From Cylindrotheca closterium (lineage: Eukaryota > Bacillariophyta > Bacillariophyceae > Bacillariales > Bacillariaceae): 64,000 bases of DNA. Below are positions 30,834 through 40,836 of the stretch, piece after piece; the stretch's first letter is position 1; the number at the start of each line of letters is the position of its first letter. A model generated the notes under the pieces. That model made no database searches. It was given only the letters and a program-made list of their open reading frames with translations, and had not been told where the DNA came from. A program made the position numbers and the translations under genes. Location: NCBI GenBank assembly GCA_933822405.4, contig CAKOGP040000125.1, positions 29,253 to 93,252 of the forward strand, given 5' to 3'.

Positions 30834-31424
30834 ATGACCAGCAAGAATGATGGAAATGTTGTTCTTGATCGTCAAAACAATAATATCCAAGGAGGAGTTG
30901 TCATATCTTCTCCTGACGCCCACGTTCCACTGCCCAACTTGAAGTATGGCTATCGAAAGGAGCGTTATCGATGGGAGGAATTGAAAGCAATCATTCACGA
31001 CGAACAAGATTTGGACAAGTTGTCACGATCTGAAAACGATCAGAGAGAATACGAAGTATTTCGATATCACCTAAAGCAACAATATTCTTCTATTGTAGAC
31101 TACATTTTGATTACCAAATTTGGGTTTGAAAAAGCAAAGAATGATACAGGCTTGTGGCGTTCGATACCGAGTCTTCAGGAATCCAAAATCCCACGCAAGA
31201 CTCTGGTAAAGAATGACTTTCCATACTATACAGCTCCCAACATTATACATTACATTTTATGGAAGATAAAAGAGGACTTGACGCCCACTGAAATCGAACA
31301 AGCCGATACAGAATTAAAGACCAGCTACGGTGCCCTTGATGTTGTGGAATGGACCAATCCACCCCATTTAAAGTCACTGCCAGAAATTGACCACGCACAC
31401 TTTTTGTGCCTAATAAAAGAGTAG
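30834..31424 (+). CDS. DUF3605-family protein (Ngi1-like)
   Basis: 196 aa, single exon. It matches the DUF3605 family, which includes fungal N-acetylglucosamine-induced protein 1; biochemical function is not established. Recognisable blocks, in order, are YRWEELKAIIHDEQDLDKLSRS, YSSIVDYILITKFGF, LVKNDFPYYTAPNIIHYILW (the signature NDFPY and HY-LW) and WTNPPHLKSLPEIDHAHFL (the NP..KS.PEI.H.H block). No signal peptide. The start at 30834 is supported by AAAAATG context and by stops upstream. It lies tail-to-tail with the anthranilate synthase gene, 42 bp apart. Confidence 0.8.
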   Translation: MTSKNDGNVVLDRQNNNIQGGVVISSPDAHVPLPNLKYGYRKERYRWEELKAIIHDEQDLDKLSRSENDQREYEVFRYHLKQQYSSIVDYILITKFGFEKAKNDTGLWRSIPSLQESKIPRKTLVKNDFPYYTAPNIIHYILWKIKEDLTPTEIEQADTELKTSYGALDVVEWTNPPHLKSLPEIDHAHFLCLIKE

Positions 31425-31466
31425 AGATTTGAAAAGATAATGTATTAAAATAGCACTATGATAATT

Positions 31467-34400
31467 TTACTGCATCAAAGATGTTTCCAAGGACTCCAGC
31501 AGTTTGGATTCCTCTGCCTTGAGACCAATCCCTTGGGCCAATTGGTCCAATTCGGAATGGTCAAGGTCCGACAGAGATAATCTGCCAGCCTTCATTTCGT
31601 TGCTCTTGTGAGTATACAGTGTCAATCTGACTACTAGTTCACTCTTTGATCCAGTGGTCACCAAACCCAAGTCCGTAAGTGTGGATTGCAGTTCTTCCAA
31701 GGACAATTGTTCCAGTGTTCCGACGATTTGAGAACCCGACTTGGGTGCAAATTCCTCTTCTTCGTACTTGAGGTTGCGCAAGGCATTCTCCAAAATGGTC
31801 ATTCCGTGTGCAGGACTGGTGAGGATGGATTCGGGGTGGAATTGGACAGCAGCAAAGGGCAAGGTTTTGTGTTGGATTCCCATGACAATCCCATCTTCCG
31901 TCAAGGCAGTAATCTGAAGATCGTCAGGCATCTTGTCCTTGATACCGTGCAAAGAGTGATATCTGGCAACCTCGAACACTTCAGGAAGTCCAGTGAAAAT
32001 GCTGCCATCCTTGACACCTTCGCGAGTGAGGGCAATCTCAGATGGCTTTCCATGCATGGGGTATCCCAAAACTCCAAGAGTTCCACCAAAATGCTCGACC
32101 ATTCCTTGCAATCCAAGGCAGACCCCAAACCCGGGAATCTTGTTCTTGATGAGACAGTCAATGGATGCGGACAAAGCAAAGTCGGATGGGTTTCCTGGTC
32201 CAGGAGAGAGGACGACCTAAGCAACAAATGAAAAGATTAGTGAGATGATGTGCCACCCAAGCAATGCAGTATTCCAACAATTGTAATGATTACGACCTAC
32301 CATATCCGGCTTGTTTCCCTTTTCAATCATCGTTTCGATAGCAGCCAAAGCAGAAGGTCCACTACGAAGAGTAGACACCTGAGCACCGGTTTGACGGAGA
32401 TAGTTTCCAAGTGTATGGACAAAGGAATCCTCATGATCAATCAAGACAATGGTCTTGCCAGTTCCAACCTTTTCGGGAATGGGGACCAATTCATCGCCTT
32501 CCAAGCTGGCAATGTCCGTCTTTCCTTTGCGAGTGACAGCATCAATCATGGCAGAAGCCTTCAATTCGGTCTCGAGTTCTTCGGCGGGTGGACTGGAATC
32601 GTACAACAAAGTTGCTCCGGCACGGACTTCGGCAACTCCATTCTTGATACGGACAGTTCGAAGAGTCAGTCCAGTGTTAAGACTTCCATCAAATCCGACC
32701 AATCCAATGGCACCTCCATACCAGCAGCGAGGGGATCGCTCTTTGTCTTCCACAAACTGAATGGCCCAAGTCTTGGGAGCACCCGTTACAGTCACGGCCC
32801 AGGTGTGACACAAAAAGGCATCCAACGCGTCAAACTCGGGTCGGAGGTATCCTTCCACGTGATCGACCGTGTGGATCAACCGACTGTACATTTCAATTTG
32901 ACGACGGCCAATGACTTGGACGGACCCCGGTTCGCAAATACGGGACTTGTCATTACGATCGACATCGGTACACATGGTCAATTCACTTTCTTCTTTTTGG
33001 TTCATCATGAGACTCTTGACACGTTTGGCATCTTCCAAAGCATTTTCACCACGAGCGACAGTTCCAGAAATGGGACAAGTCTCGACGCGAATGGCTCCAG
33101 GGCGGTAATCGTTTTCGGGAATGGATTCGCAACGAACAAACATTTCGGGACTGGCACCGACCAAATATTCTTGTTCCCCCAAGTTGATAAAGAACCCATA
33201 CGGAGCAGGATTACGCTTGCGCAAACGACGGAAAATGAGGGAAGGAGGAGTCTCCTCGTCCAACTTGGAACGGAAGGTTTGGGACAAGACTGCTTCAAAC
33301 AAGTTTCCAACCGCAAATTCACGCTTGGCTGCTTCCACGCTATCGGCAAATTCACCAACGGGGGTATCCCGATCGGAAAAGCTAGCTCCATCCTTGGATT
33401 CATTAAACGCGGCAAAGCGATCCTCTTGGCCCAATCGAGGCAATCCTTGAGTCGACTTTTGATCAACAGCAAAGTCATAGGTTATTTGCCAAGCATCTCG
33501 CTTGTCGGCATCAATCACATAGACGGAATCTGGTAAATACAGCAAAATGTCTCGTTGTTCAGGATCGCGCTCTTGAGCCAAATCGATGGGTTCAAACGAA
33601 AAGGTCAAATCGTATCCAAAGGCACCATAGAGACCCAATTGCCCATCTCCACCTTCGTATCCAAACAAGTCGACAAGCGCACGAACGACAGAAAAGAGGG
33701 ATGGCTGCAACGAATCAACGAATCAACAACCAAGCAGTGAGACACTATCATCAGAAGACCCAAAGACGCATTTTTCGCCTTCCAAAAAATCTAGACCCAT
33801 TCGTACCTGTCTTGAACGTTCTTCCTCACTGAAGCTTCCCACTTCACCAGGTGGAACTACAGTGACGTCAATTTGGGTCACTCCACCAACACCGATACCT
33901 TCTCCATTGGCATATTCAAAGGATTGCACCTCCGACAAAATCTTATTGTTTTTCAATTCCTTCATAGTTTGTTCGATGGCTGGCATCAGTACTCGTCCCC
34001 GGTCGTTCAAGGCCTTGATGGTACACTTGTCTGCTTTCCCTGAAATTTCGAGGGGGGGATCCACAAATCCAAGTGACCATCGAGCATATCGTCCGGGAAA
34101 TTCATAGCTGGAAGTCAGCAAAGCACCCTTGTGACTATCCAATTGATCAATCAAATAATTAATTGCAGATTCCGAAGTCCCTGGAGTGTTGGATTTTGAA
34201 AATTCCAAACCTTGGACATGGGCCGTGACTTGGATTCCACCCTTGGTCAAGAAATGTCCGCCATTGGGACGTCTGCGAGGGGCACCCAAGCTCAAACCTT
34301 GTTCCGCAGCCTTTTGGGATGCAGTGTCAGCGCCTCGACCTCCAGTTTTGGCGACATCGACCGCATTAAAGTCGGGGACTGTGGCCTGCAAAACAGAAGG

Positions 34401-34493
34401 TGAAGCACTCTTCGTGGAAAATGGCGTGAAAGCAGAAGCCAAGAATTGATTGGTCACTGCTAACGCAAGGAACACCAAATGCGAAGTGAACAT
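31467..34493 (-). CDS. Bifunctional anthranilate synthase (TrpE-TrpG fusion), plastid, with SAP-like C-terminus
   Basis: First committed step of tryptophan synthesis, chorismate plus glutamine to anthranilate. Exons are complement of 33807-34493, 32301-33704 and 31467-32216, phase-0 introns, 946 aa. The N-terminus FLALAVTNQFLASAFTPF is a signal peptide with the ASAF-type cleavage motif of complex plastids. TrpE signatures are DRNDKSRICEPGSVQVIGRR, QIEMYSRLIHTVDHVEGYL and TVTGAPK. The glutaminase part begins VLIDHEDSFVHTLGNYL (about residue 640), with nucleophile Cys730 in GVCLGLQG and VQFHPES. This single-chain order resembles the fused bacterial (Rhizobium/Azospirillum-type) enzymes rather than plant two-subunit enzymes. 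Residues about 865-895, LSLEELQSTLTDLGLVTTGSK plus SELVVRL, fit the SAP consensus; another helical pair follows to the end. A SAP module is unusual on this enzyme. Confidence 0.92.
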
Positions 34494-35355
34494 TCTATTG
34501 AGGAGTCTTTTTGTTGTGTGCGTGTTGGTGTAAATCTATGACAATTGATCGACCAGAAAAAGATTCTTATTGTGTTCTGCCAGCAACTTTTAGTACGGGT
34601 ATAAGGTAACAAATCGGAAACTGCAAGCACCGAAAACGATGTGATGTGATAAAGTTTCAAGCGTTGTGTGATGTCACAAGATAACCGCACGTTTCGTATG
34701 ATGCACGCACTATTGTCGGCTGTCACGTTTGACGATGAAAGTTCCGTCTTGAGGTCCTCGCACAGCCGAATTTGTTCAAACCTGTGACGCGTGGATACAC
34801 TGTCTGTACGGCTGACGGCATTAGATTTTAGATGAGAAGGTGACGGTAGGTAGGCCAGACATGATTGATTTAACCAATCACAACCGCGACGTGAAACGAT
34901 ACGAAACAAGAAGAAAAAATAACGACCCAACCGACCTCTTGAGCCTCGAAAGCAGGTTCCGAAGAGATTTGCTTGGTCTACGAATAATAGTTGTGAACGA
35001 GGCTACGATAGCGTTATTGTAATATATGCTAAAAATGAGTGCATGTTATTAAAAGACAGGAGTAGCGAGAGCTGGACCATCTCATTTCCGAAAGTTGTCG
35101 TTGATATTGCGGAAGCTATTGAAATGAGTTGGACCCAAATAGATTGTTGCTCATTTCGTAAAGTTCTCTTTGTTATTGTTTTAGCTATTGTAGTGCTTCA
35201 TGACTGTTTTTGGCTCGTGGTATGCTTCACGCCCCAGAATTCGTTGTACTTTTCGATGGCTACAGCACAACAACTCTTCCAGGGACGTCCACTGTAAGAG
35301 CAATCTGCAATGACTTTGCAACATATTCGCACTTCCATCTGAGAAAGAATACCTC
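34494..35355. other. Intergenic upstream of anthranilate synthase
   Basis: No supportable gene. Open frames on either strand lack motifs. A CRE-half-like TGACG occurs but is not clustered. Confidence 0.45.
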
Positions 35356-35595
35356 GTCTTCAGTAAACGACTCGGCCTCTTCTACAACGTTTCTCCAGCC
35401 TCCTCGTGTTTGGTATGCAAGCCTTAGTTTTGTAAGTCTTCAGTAAACGACTCGGCCTCTTCTACAACGTTTCTCCAGCCTCCTCGTGTTTGGTATGCAA
35501 GCCTTAGTTTTGTAAGTCTTCAGTAAACGACTCGGCCTCTTCTACAACGTTTCTCCAGCCTCCTCGTGTTTGGTATGCAAGCCTTAGTTTTGTAA
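35356..35595. repeat. Three perfect 80-bp tandem repeats
   Basis: Units at 35356-35435, 35436-35515 and 35516-35595 start GTCTTCAGTAAACGACTCGG and appear identical. On the minus strand one frame of the unit reads LRLAYQTRGGWRNVVEEAES, resembling a TPR helix pair, so the unit probably derives from the adjoining TPR gene. Since 80 is not a multiple of three, the frame is lost from unit to unit. Confidence 0.92.
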
Positions 35596-36830
35596 TTCCT
35601 TAACACGGTCAGGGACACCCTCGTTTTCGGACTCATCGTCAGGATTGATGAGTCCAAATAGGCTTCTAGCTTCAGTGGAAGACCAATAGTTAGGTTTGGG
35701 GTCAAAGCCTCGGGGTTCCGTTGTGCCAGGCGATTGTTTGTTCGGTGCTCCCTTATGTTCTCCCGCTCGAGTTTTGCAAGCTTCAGCACAAGCTTTTCAG
35801 TGTAGGGATGTTCATTGCCAAAGATTTTTTCACCAACTTTATGGCTTTTGTGTATGCTTTGATGGCACCTTCTGTCATGCCCCGTCGGACGTATGCCAGG
35901 GCAAGCTCTTCATAGGTCTTTACTGTTCTGGGGTTCATTTCACCAACCGGTTCCACTTGAATCGTTAGTACTTTGTTGAGCGTCTCTACGACCGCCTCGA
36001 CGTTGCCTTGGTCTTCGAGCGTTTTTGCTTTGCTGAGGAGTGTTCCTCCCAATATACCAATGTCTAGGTCACCAAGCCGTGGCAATCGATAGCAAATTTC
36101 GATGGCTTTGTCAAGCATCTGAAGAGCATCGTCTAATCTATTTTGCAGTGCAAGCAGTGCTGCGATACCATTGTATGCAAGTACCACACCTGGGTGGTCT
36201 TCCCCATGCATTTCAACTAGTGGTTCAAGTTGGAGTTTGTGTATCTTGGTTGCTTCTGGAAACTTGCCTTGCTTTTTCAACGATGTCGCAAGGTACATAT
36301 ACAGATCCATCACTTCAGAATGATTGTTTGGCAGAACTTCGAGCTTGATATCCAGAGCTTTCCGGAACATTTCTTCCGCTTCTTTTTGTGATTCAAGGAC
36401 ACAGCCTATCTCTTTTCTAAGCTTCCACGGTATCACGATGCCTTCCCAATTTTTCCAGACGTATGGCGAGTGCACTTTCGAAAAATATCAAGGCATCATT
36501 AAAGCTTCCTTCCCACTTCAAAATAGCTCCCAGGCCATGGTGCGCCGTGGCCACAGCAAGATCGTCTTCACGTAAATCATTCATTTGTATGTCCAACACT
36601 CTCTCCAAAGTCCCCCTTGCCTTTTGATGGGTTCCTTGATCGTAATAGACGTGGAACTGCTCGAGGAGTTCCTCAACCAGCCGAAATATTATCGTAGGCT
36701 TCGGTGTAACTTGGACCGCCACCGGGGAATTCCTTCGAAAGATCCAGCGCCTCTTGGAGTCGTTGTATCGCCTTCCTTCTTTTGCGTTTCTAGAATACAC
36801 ATGGACTGTTTTCTACACCGGAGATGACCG
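35520..36830 (-). pseudogene. Kinesin-light-chain-like TPR gene, frameshifted
   Basis: Tetratricopeptide repeats of about 42 residues, in tandem, as in the large diatom TPR families. The recognisable protein runs over several frames. KAIQRLQEALDLSKE starts near 36770 and ends at a stop after DNISAG. ELLEQFHVYYDQ through LAIRLEKLG runs in a second frame to about 36415. KEAEEMFRKALDIKLEVLPNN, GKFPEATKIHKLQLEPLVEMH and VKTYEELALAYVRRGMTEGAI run in a third frame to about 35818. NEHPYTEKLVLKLAKLERE is in a fourth segment. Each junction needs a one-base indel with no splice signals. The 3' end runs into three 80-bp repeats. Similar fragments lie at 48102-48581. It is most likely a pseudogene; assembly errors are the alternative. 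Confidence 0.7.
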
Positions 36831-37097
36831 AGTTTTAACAATATAAAACAACACCTGAAAATTGACAGTACACAGTCGTGCGCAGACCTGTTGCGCGGCA
36901 ACGAACGAACGACCAAACCGACCCAACACACATTCAAAACGGGAGAGGAAAATCACATATTGAATATGCTGTAACACGCAACGAGACAAGACCCAACATT
37001 CACCTTTTAGATTCACAATAAGGCGGAGCACTCGACAATACAGCCATAGTTCAAAGCGGGGAAGGAGAAGCTTCTAGTGACAGCGTTACCCTTTATA

Positions 37098-38821
37098 ATG
37101 TTCCCGGCAGCAAGGAACAGCATTCGCCGTTGGGGTGATCACTATGATACCAAAATTCCCATACCCATTGCTGTTACTCTTCATAACTTTCTGTTAAATC
37201 CCCCGTCATCCGCTGGGATCCGGTCGTCATCTTCTATTGAAGATTTGCTGACATCTTCCACCAGTAACACAGCTTCTGCCAAATCTTCCTTTGGCCGAGT
37301 CGAACACAATCGCAATCTGATTCCTCCTATAACATTGGAAATTGTGGTTCACGACAATCAAGTCGTTTTTTCGGAAACTTCGCAAAGGGTGCATCCATCT
37401 TGGGAACATTTGGACGAACGAATTAATTTGCAAGGTGAATGGTGGCTACACTACAATGGCAGCAAGACAGATGGCAATATCAAGAATCCAACAAATGCTG
37501 GAGTGTACAAGACTATGAAGCTAAGGTTTCTGTTGCCCGATGGCAAGTTGTTTTTGGAAATTCCCCTTTACCCATCTGAGTTACACAAACTTGATTCCGA
37601 AGAAACTCCGGACCGATTGCCGCCCAATGCGTGCTTTGTCTACTTTTCCGACGGATCGACCCGGCTGCCCGAATCCATTTTTCAATTGCTTCTGGACCAA
37701 CGAATGACCAAGCCGCCACCGATTGAAGACTTTTCTCGATTTGAGGATGACGTCTTTTCGACCTTGGATGTGGTACCCGAGTCACCGAAACCCAACTGCA
37801 GCTCATCTCCATCCGGTCGGCGTGGAAGAGCCGATTCTCTCTTGGACGTGGAACGAGAACCAAGCAGTGTGCTGCTTCAGCAATCGTCGGCAGCTGGGTC
37901 CTTGCTGGATTCTGCTGCCGGCACTGGGCCCTCGGGTTTTATCTTTGAGCATTCCGAACAAGAAGTACTACAGCACGATCTGAACAAGGAGGCGATGTCG
38001 TTGGAGGAACAAATTGAACGAGAAGAGAAGCTATTCCGAGAAGAGTTGGAACACTTGGAAAAGGTACGCTCAAGGTGCTTGACCTGGTGCTCATTTGCAA
38101 TAGATTACTCAAATCATATACTCCCTTTGTCTGCTCCTTATCATCATGCATTTCCTCTTTACAGGAAAAAGAATCCCTTTCCAACATGGTTCAGACCGCC
38201 CAGAACTTGCAATCGCAAACGGATCGTCTCAAGACAGAAATTATGATTCAATCGCAGCACGTTCATCGAGCTAAATTCGCAAGGGATGCGCAATCCATAC
38301 ATTGGTTTCGAGATTTGCACCAATGGGTTTACCCGATTACCTTGGATTCGCAAAAGGGTTTCTTGATTCGCAATTTGCGGCTTCCAGTCGACCTCAAAAC
38401 GACCGTGGTTCCAGATGAAGAATTGTCGGCAGCCTTGGGATTTTGCTCGCATTTGATTTTTCTCATGAGCAAATATTCGGGCATTGGATTGCGACACAAG
38501 GTCTATTGTAACTCGTCCCGATCGGCGATTCAACAAGATGGCGGTAACGGCGGGGACGGGGGCACTGGAGGAGGTTCCTCGTCTCCCGTTCTATCCATTG
38601 CGGCCATGGCAGCCACAAGCAACAATAGCCACAATTTGTATCCACTCTTTGCGGCACGAAACGTGGACAAAGATCAATTGGACAGGGGATTGGGACTACT
38701 GGGGGAAAATGCTAACTGCTTGCTGGATATGTTGGACGTTGACTTTACACCACAGTCGCATATTTTGAAACGACTGAGTTTGGTGTACGATCACATCTTG
38801 GCAAGCGGGCATATGACTTAA
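37098..38821 (+). CDS. UVRAG/Vps38-like subunit of class III PI3-kinase complex II
   Basis: UVRAG/Vps38 joins Vps34, Vps15 and Beclin/Atg6 to make PI3P on endosomes. Exons 37098-38063 and 38165-38821 with a 101-nt phase-0 intron (GTACGC...TACAG), 540 aa, start at MFPAARNSIRRWGD. Residues about 80-170 are beta-rich with WEHLDERINLQGEWWL, in the place of the C2-like region. A coiled coil starts at HDLNKEAMSLEEQIEREEKL and continues past the splice site (EKESLSNMVQTAQNLQSQTDR). The C-terminal BARA2-like part contains VYPITL, FLIRNLRLP, EELSAALGFCSHLIFLMSKY, LRHKVYCNSSRSAI, LYPLF and the paired GLGLLGENANCLLDML. These correspond in order to UVRAG. A Gly-rich loop separates two parts. Atg14 is the main alternative, but the retained SRSAI...LYPLF blocks favour UVRAG. 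Confidence 0.78.
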
Positions 38822-38903
38822 AAACAAGAAGCGTGATTGATGGAACTGATGACTACACTGTTATCTTAGAATGATTCTAGTTCCTCCACAGCGTTGTTCC
38901 ATA

Positions 38904-40433
38904 TTAAGATTCCCGCATCTTCGCCAACAATGTTGGATCCTTATTTGGGTGAGCGATGGAGAAGCCTTGTCGATCTAAGGCAATAGCTGGTTTTAATTCG
39001 CTTGGATCTTCCAGTTTCATGTCCACTTTCAGAAGCAATATGGCCAAGAAGACTCTGACCTCATAGGAAATGAATTTTCGTCCGCTACACAAGTGGGCAC
39101 CACCACCGAATGGTCGCCAGTAGTTCAGCAACCGTTTACCGTTCAATGCTGTTTTGGTGGGATCGAGAAATCGGTCATATTGAAACGTTTCGGGATTCTC
39201 AAAAATAGAAGGGTGCATGTGTGCTGTTGCAGTGTAGGCCATGATGCAGGTTCCTTTTTCAATCAAGTATTTGGGACCATTCTTTTCTTTAGGATTCAGG
39301 ATGAAGTCTCCTGTCACATTGCGAACAGAGAAGCTGGCTTGGTACATTCGTAGGCACTCCTTAAAACAGGATTCCAAGAGTGGCATTTCATCAAGCTCTT
39401 CCATGGTGAAGGGATCCTCCTTATTTGCCTTCTTGTCGGAGACGTGCTTGACTTCCTTGGCACATGCTTCGAATGCTTTCGGATTGTGCATCAACTCACA
39501 CAGTACCCAAAAGACAGCCGGAACGGAGTTCGACACAGTGGCGACGATGAGTCCAAGGTTCATTCGAGCAAGTACCTCCTTAGGTAGATGACCAAGTGTA
39601 ACCTTTCTTGCTTTCATAAACTCGGATAAACCTTCGTCGACTTCAGACGTCATGAGCATTTGAACCACGCGCTCACGAGCAGCGGCGGTATTTCTCGTCA
39701 ACAACGATGGAGCTTCGGCAAATAACAGTGGCACTCCTTCTTCAAACTTGGCATACGTTTCGATGATCTGGTCTTGTGTTAATAGCCCATTACTGAGAAG
39801 TGGTCCAACAGAGGCGAAAAAGCTAAATTCCCGTACAAATTCAAACATATGGAAAGATTTCCACTCGCCGTCAGCCTTGGATAGACCCATGGTTTCAAGT
39901 CTACCCCCAATGACTCTTTGCACGGCCTCAATGTTTTTGGACACCTGATCAGATTGAAAGAAGTATTTGTGGAATTGTCCCCACGCAGCCTTCTGTACTT
40001 CCTTATTGTTATCCATAAATTCGTCTACAGCGCTACGGTTGATCCCACTAAGAGTTGTCATGGCTTGCTTTTGCAAGGATATAGAATCAACCTCTTTAAT
40101 CGAGTCTTTGTAAACAGTAAATACCAAATCCGGATCGGCAATGAATACACATTTCGTCCCATTGACAGTGGCAGTAAAGACTGAGGCATTTAGCTTTTTG
40201 GCAGTATCCGAAACGAAATCCAGGATTAAGCCGTTGGCAAATTGCAATCCAACGCCAATGTACGGAATATAAGAAGTCAAATGAGGAGGAAGACGAACAC
40301 CATCTGGAAGTTTCCGTCTCTTTTGAAATGCCAAAACAGAAGAAACTGTGTAGACTGTAGCTGCTGTTGCAGCTATGGAAAGTAGTGTGACATGAACGGA
40401 GTCTGGCTTCGTGCTACTTGTTGCAAGGGTCAT
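38904..40433 (-). CDS. Cytochrome P450, tandem copy 1 (CYP7/CYP8-like class)
   Basis: 509 aa, single exon, started at the Met codon at 40433 because its downstream sequence (LATSSTKP) aligns with the neighbouring paralogue; 20 more residues are open upstream. An N-terminal membrane anchor (VTLLSIAATAATVYTVSSVLAF) precedes a basic-proline hinge (KRRKLPDGVRLPP). The ExxR pair lies in KECLRMY and the heme loop is FGGGAHLCSGRKF with the axial Cys. In the I helix the usual (A/G)Gx(D/E)T is replaced by VATVSNSVPAVFW, as in CYP7 and CYP8 enzymes, whose I helix also carries an Asn-containing motif followed by PA-FW. This suggests a sterol or oxylipin-type substrate or a non-classical reaction. It faces the ER surface. 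The paralogue 400 bp upstream has the same strand. Confidence 0.88.
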   Translation of the reverse strand: MTLATSSTKPDSVHVTLLSIAATAATVYTVSSVLAFQKRRKLPDGVRLPPHLTSYIPYIGVGLQFANGLILDFVSDTAKKLNASVFTATVNGTKCVFIADPDLVFTVYKDSIKEVDSISLQKQAMTTLSGINRSAVDEFMDNNKEVQKAAWGQFHKYFFQSDQVSKNIEAVQRVIGGRLETMGLSKADGEWKSFHMFEFVREFSFFASVGPLLSNGLLTQDQIIETYAKFEEGVPLLFAEAPSLLTRNTAAARERVVQMLMTSEVDEGLSEFMKARKVTLGHLPKEVLARMNLGLIVATVSNSVPAVFWVLCELMHNPKAFEACAKEVKHVSDKKANKEDPFTMEELDEMPLLESCFKECLRMYQASFSVRNVTGDFILNPKEKNGPKYLIEKGTCIMAYTATAHMHPSIFENPETFQYDRFLDPTKTALNGKRLLNYWRPFGGGAHLCSGRKFISYEVRVFLAILLLKVDMKLEDPSELKPAIALDRQGFSIAHPNKDPTLLAKMRES

Positions 40434-40836
40434 CTTTCCTTTTTGCTGCTGATGGTTATGGACGACGACTCGTCGCAAATGTGAGTCAGTCAACCAAAAA
40501 TATTCGCATTTACTCGAACGTAGACGGAAGATCCAATCAGTTCATCGAGCTTCAGTGTGCTACAGTATTTTATAATATTTATATACCATGTCAAGAAAGA
40601 AGGATATTACGTCACCACTCTGTCCACTGCGCTGTATATACTGCAGGTGGCGGCGAGATATACATGATACATATGTCATATTTTGCAAACGGCATCAAAC
40701 GCCTCTGATGAGCCATCGTCAAAAGCAGGGATAGGTCGAAACACAATACCCTGCTGCTCCAACTCATTCTACTGTTCTTTTTAAAATAAAAAAGTTAGTA
40801 TCATCCTTCCCTAGTACCAAATGTAGACTAGTTTGT
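40434..40836. other. Spacer between tandem P450 genes
   Basis: About 400 bp, which must contain the promoter of P450 copy 1 and the terminator of copy 2. AT-rich; TATATACTGCAG-like and TATTTATATACC strings are present, but none is assigned. Confidence 0.4.

Noticed and set aside
32250..33536. 428-codon open frame on the plus strand
   Set aside because: It lies wholly antisense to the conserved TrpE exon. Its length follows from the codon use of the real gene, and the translation has no domain.
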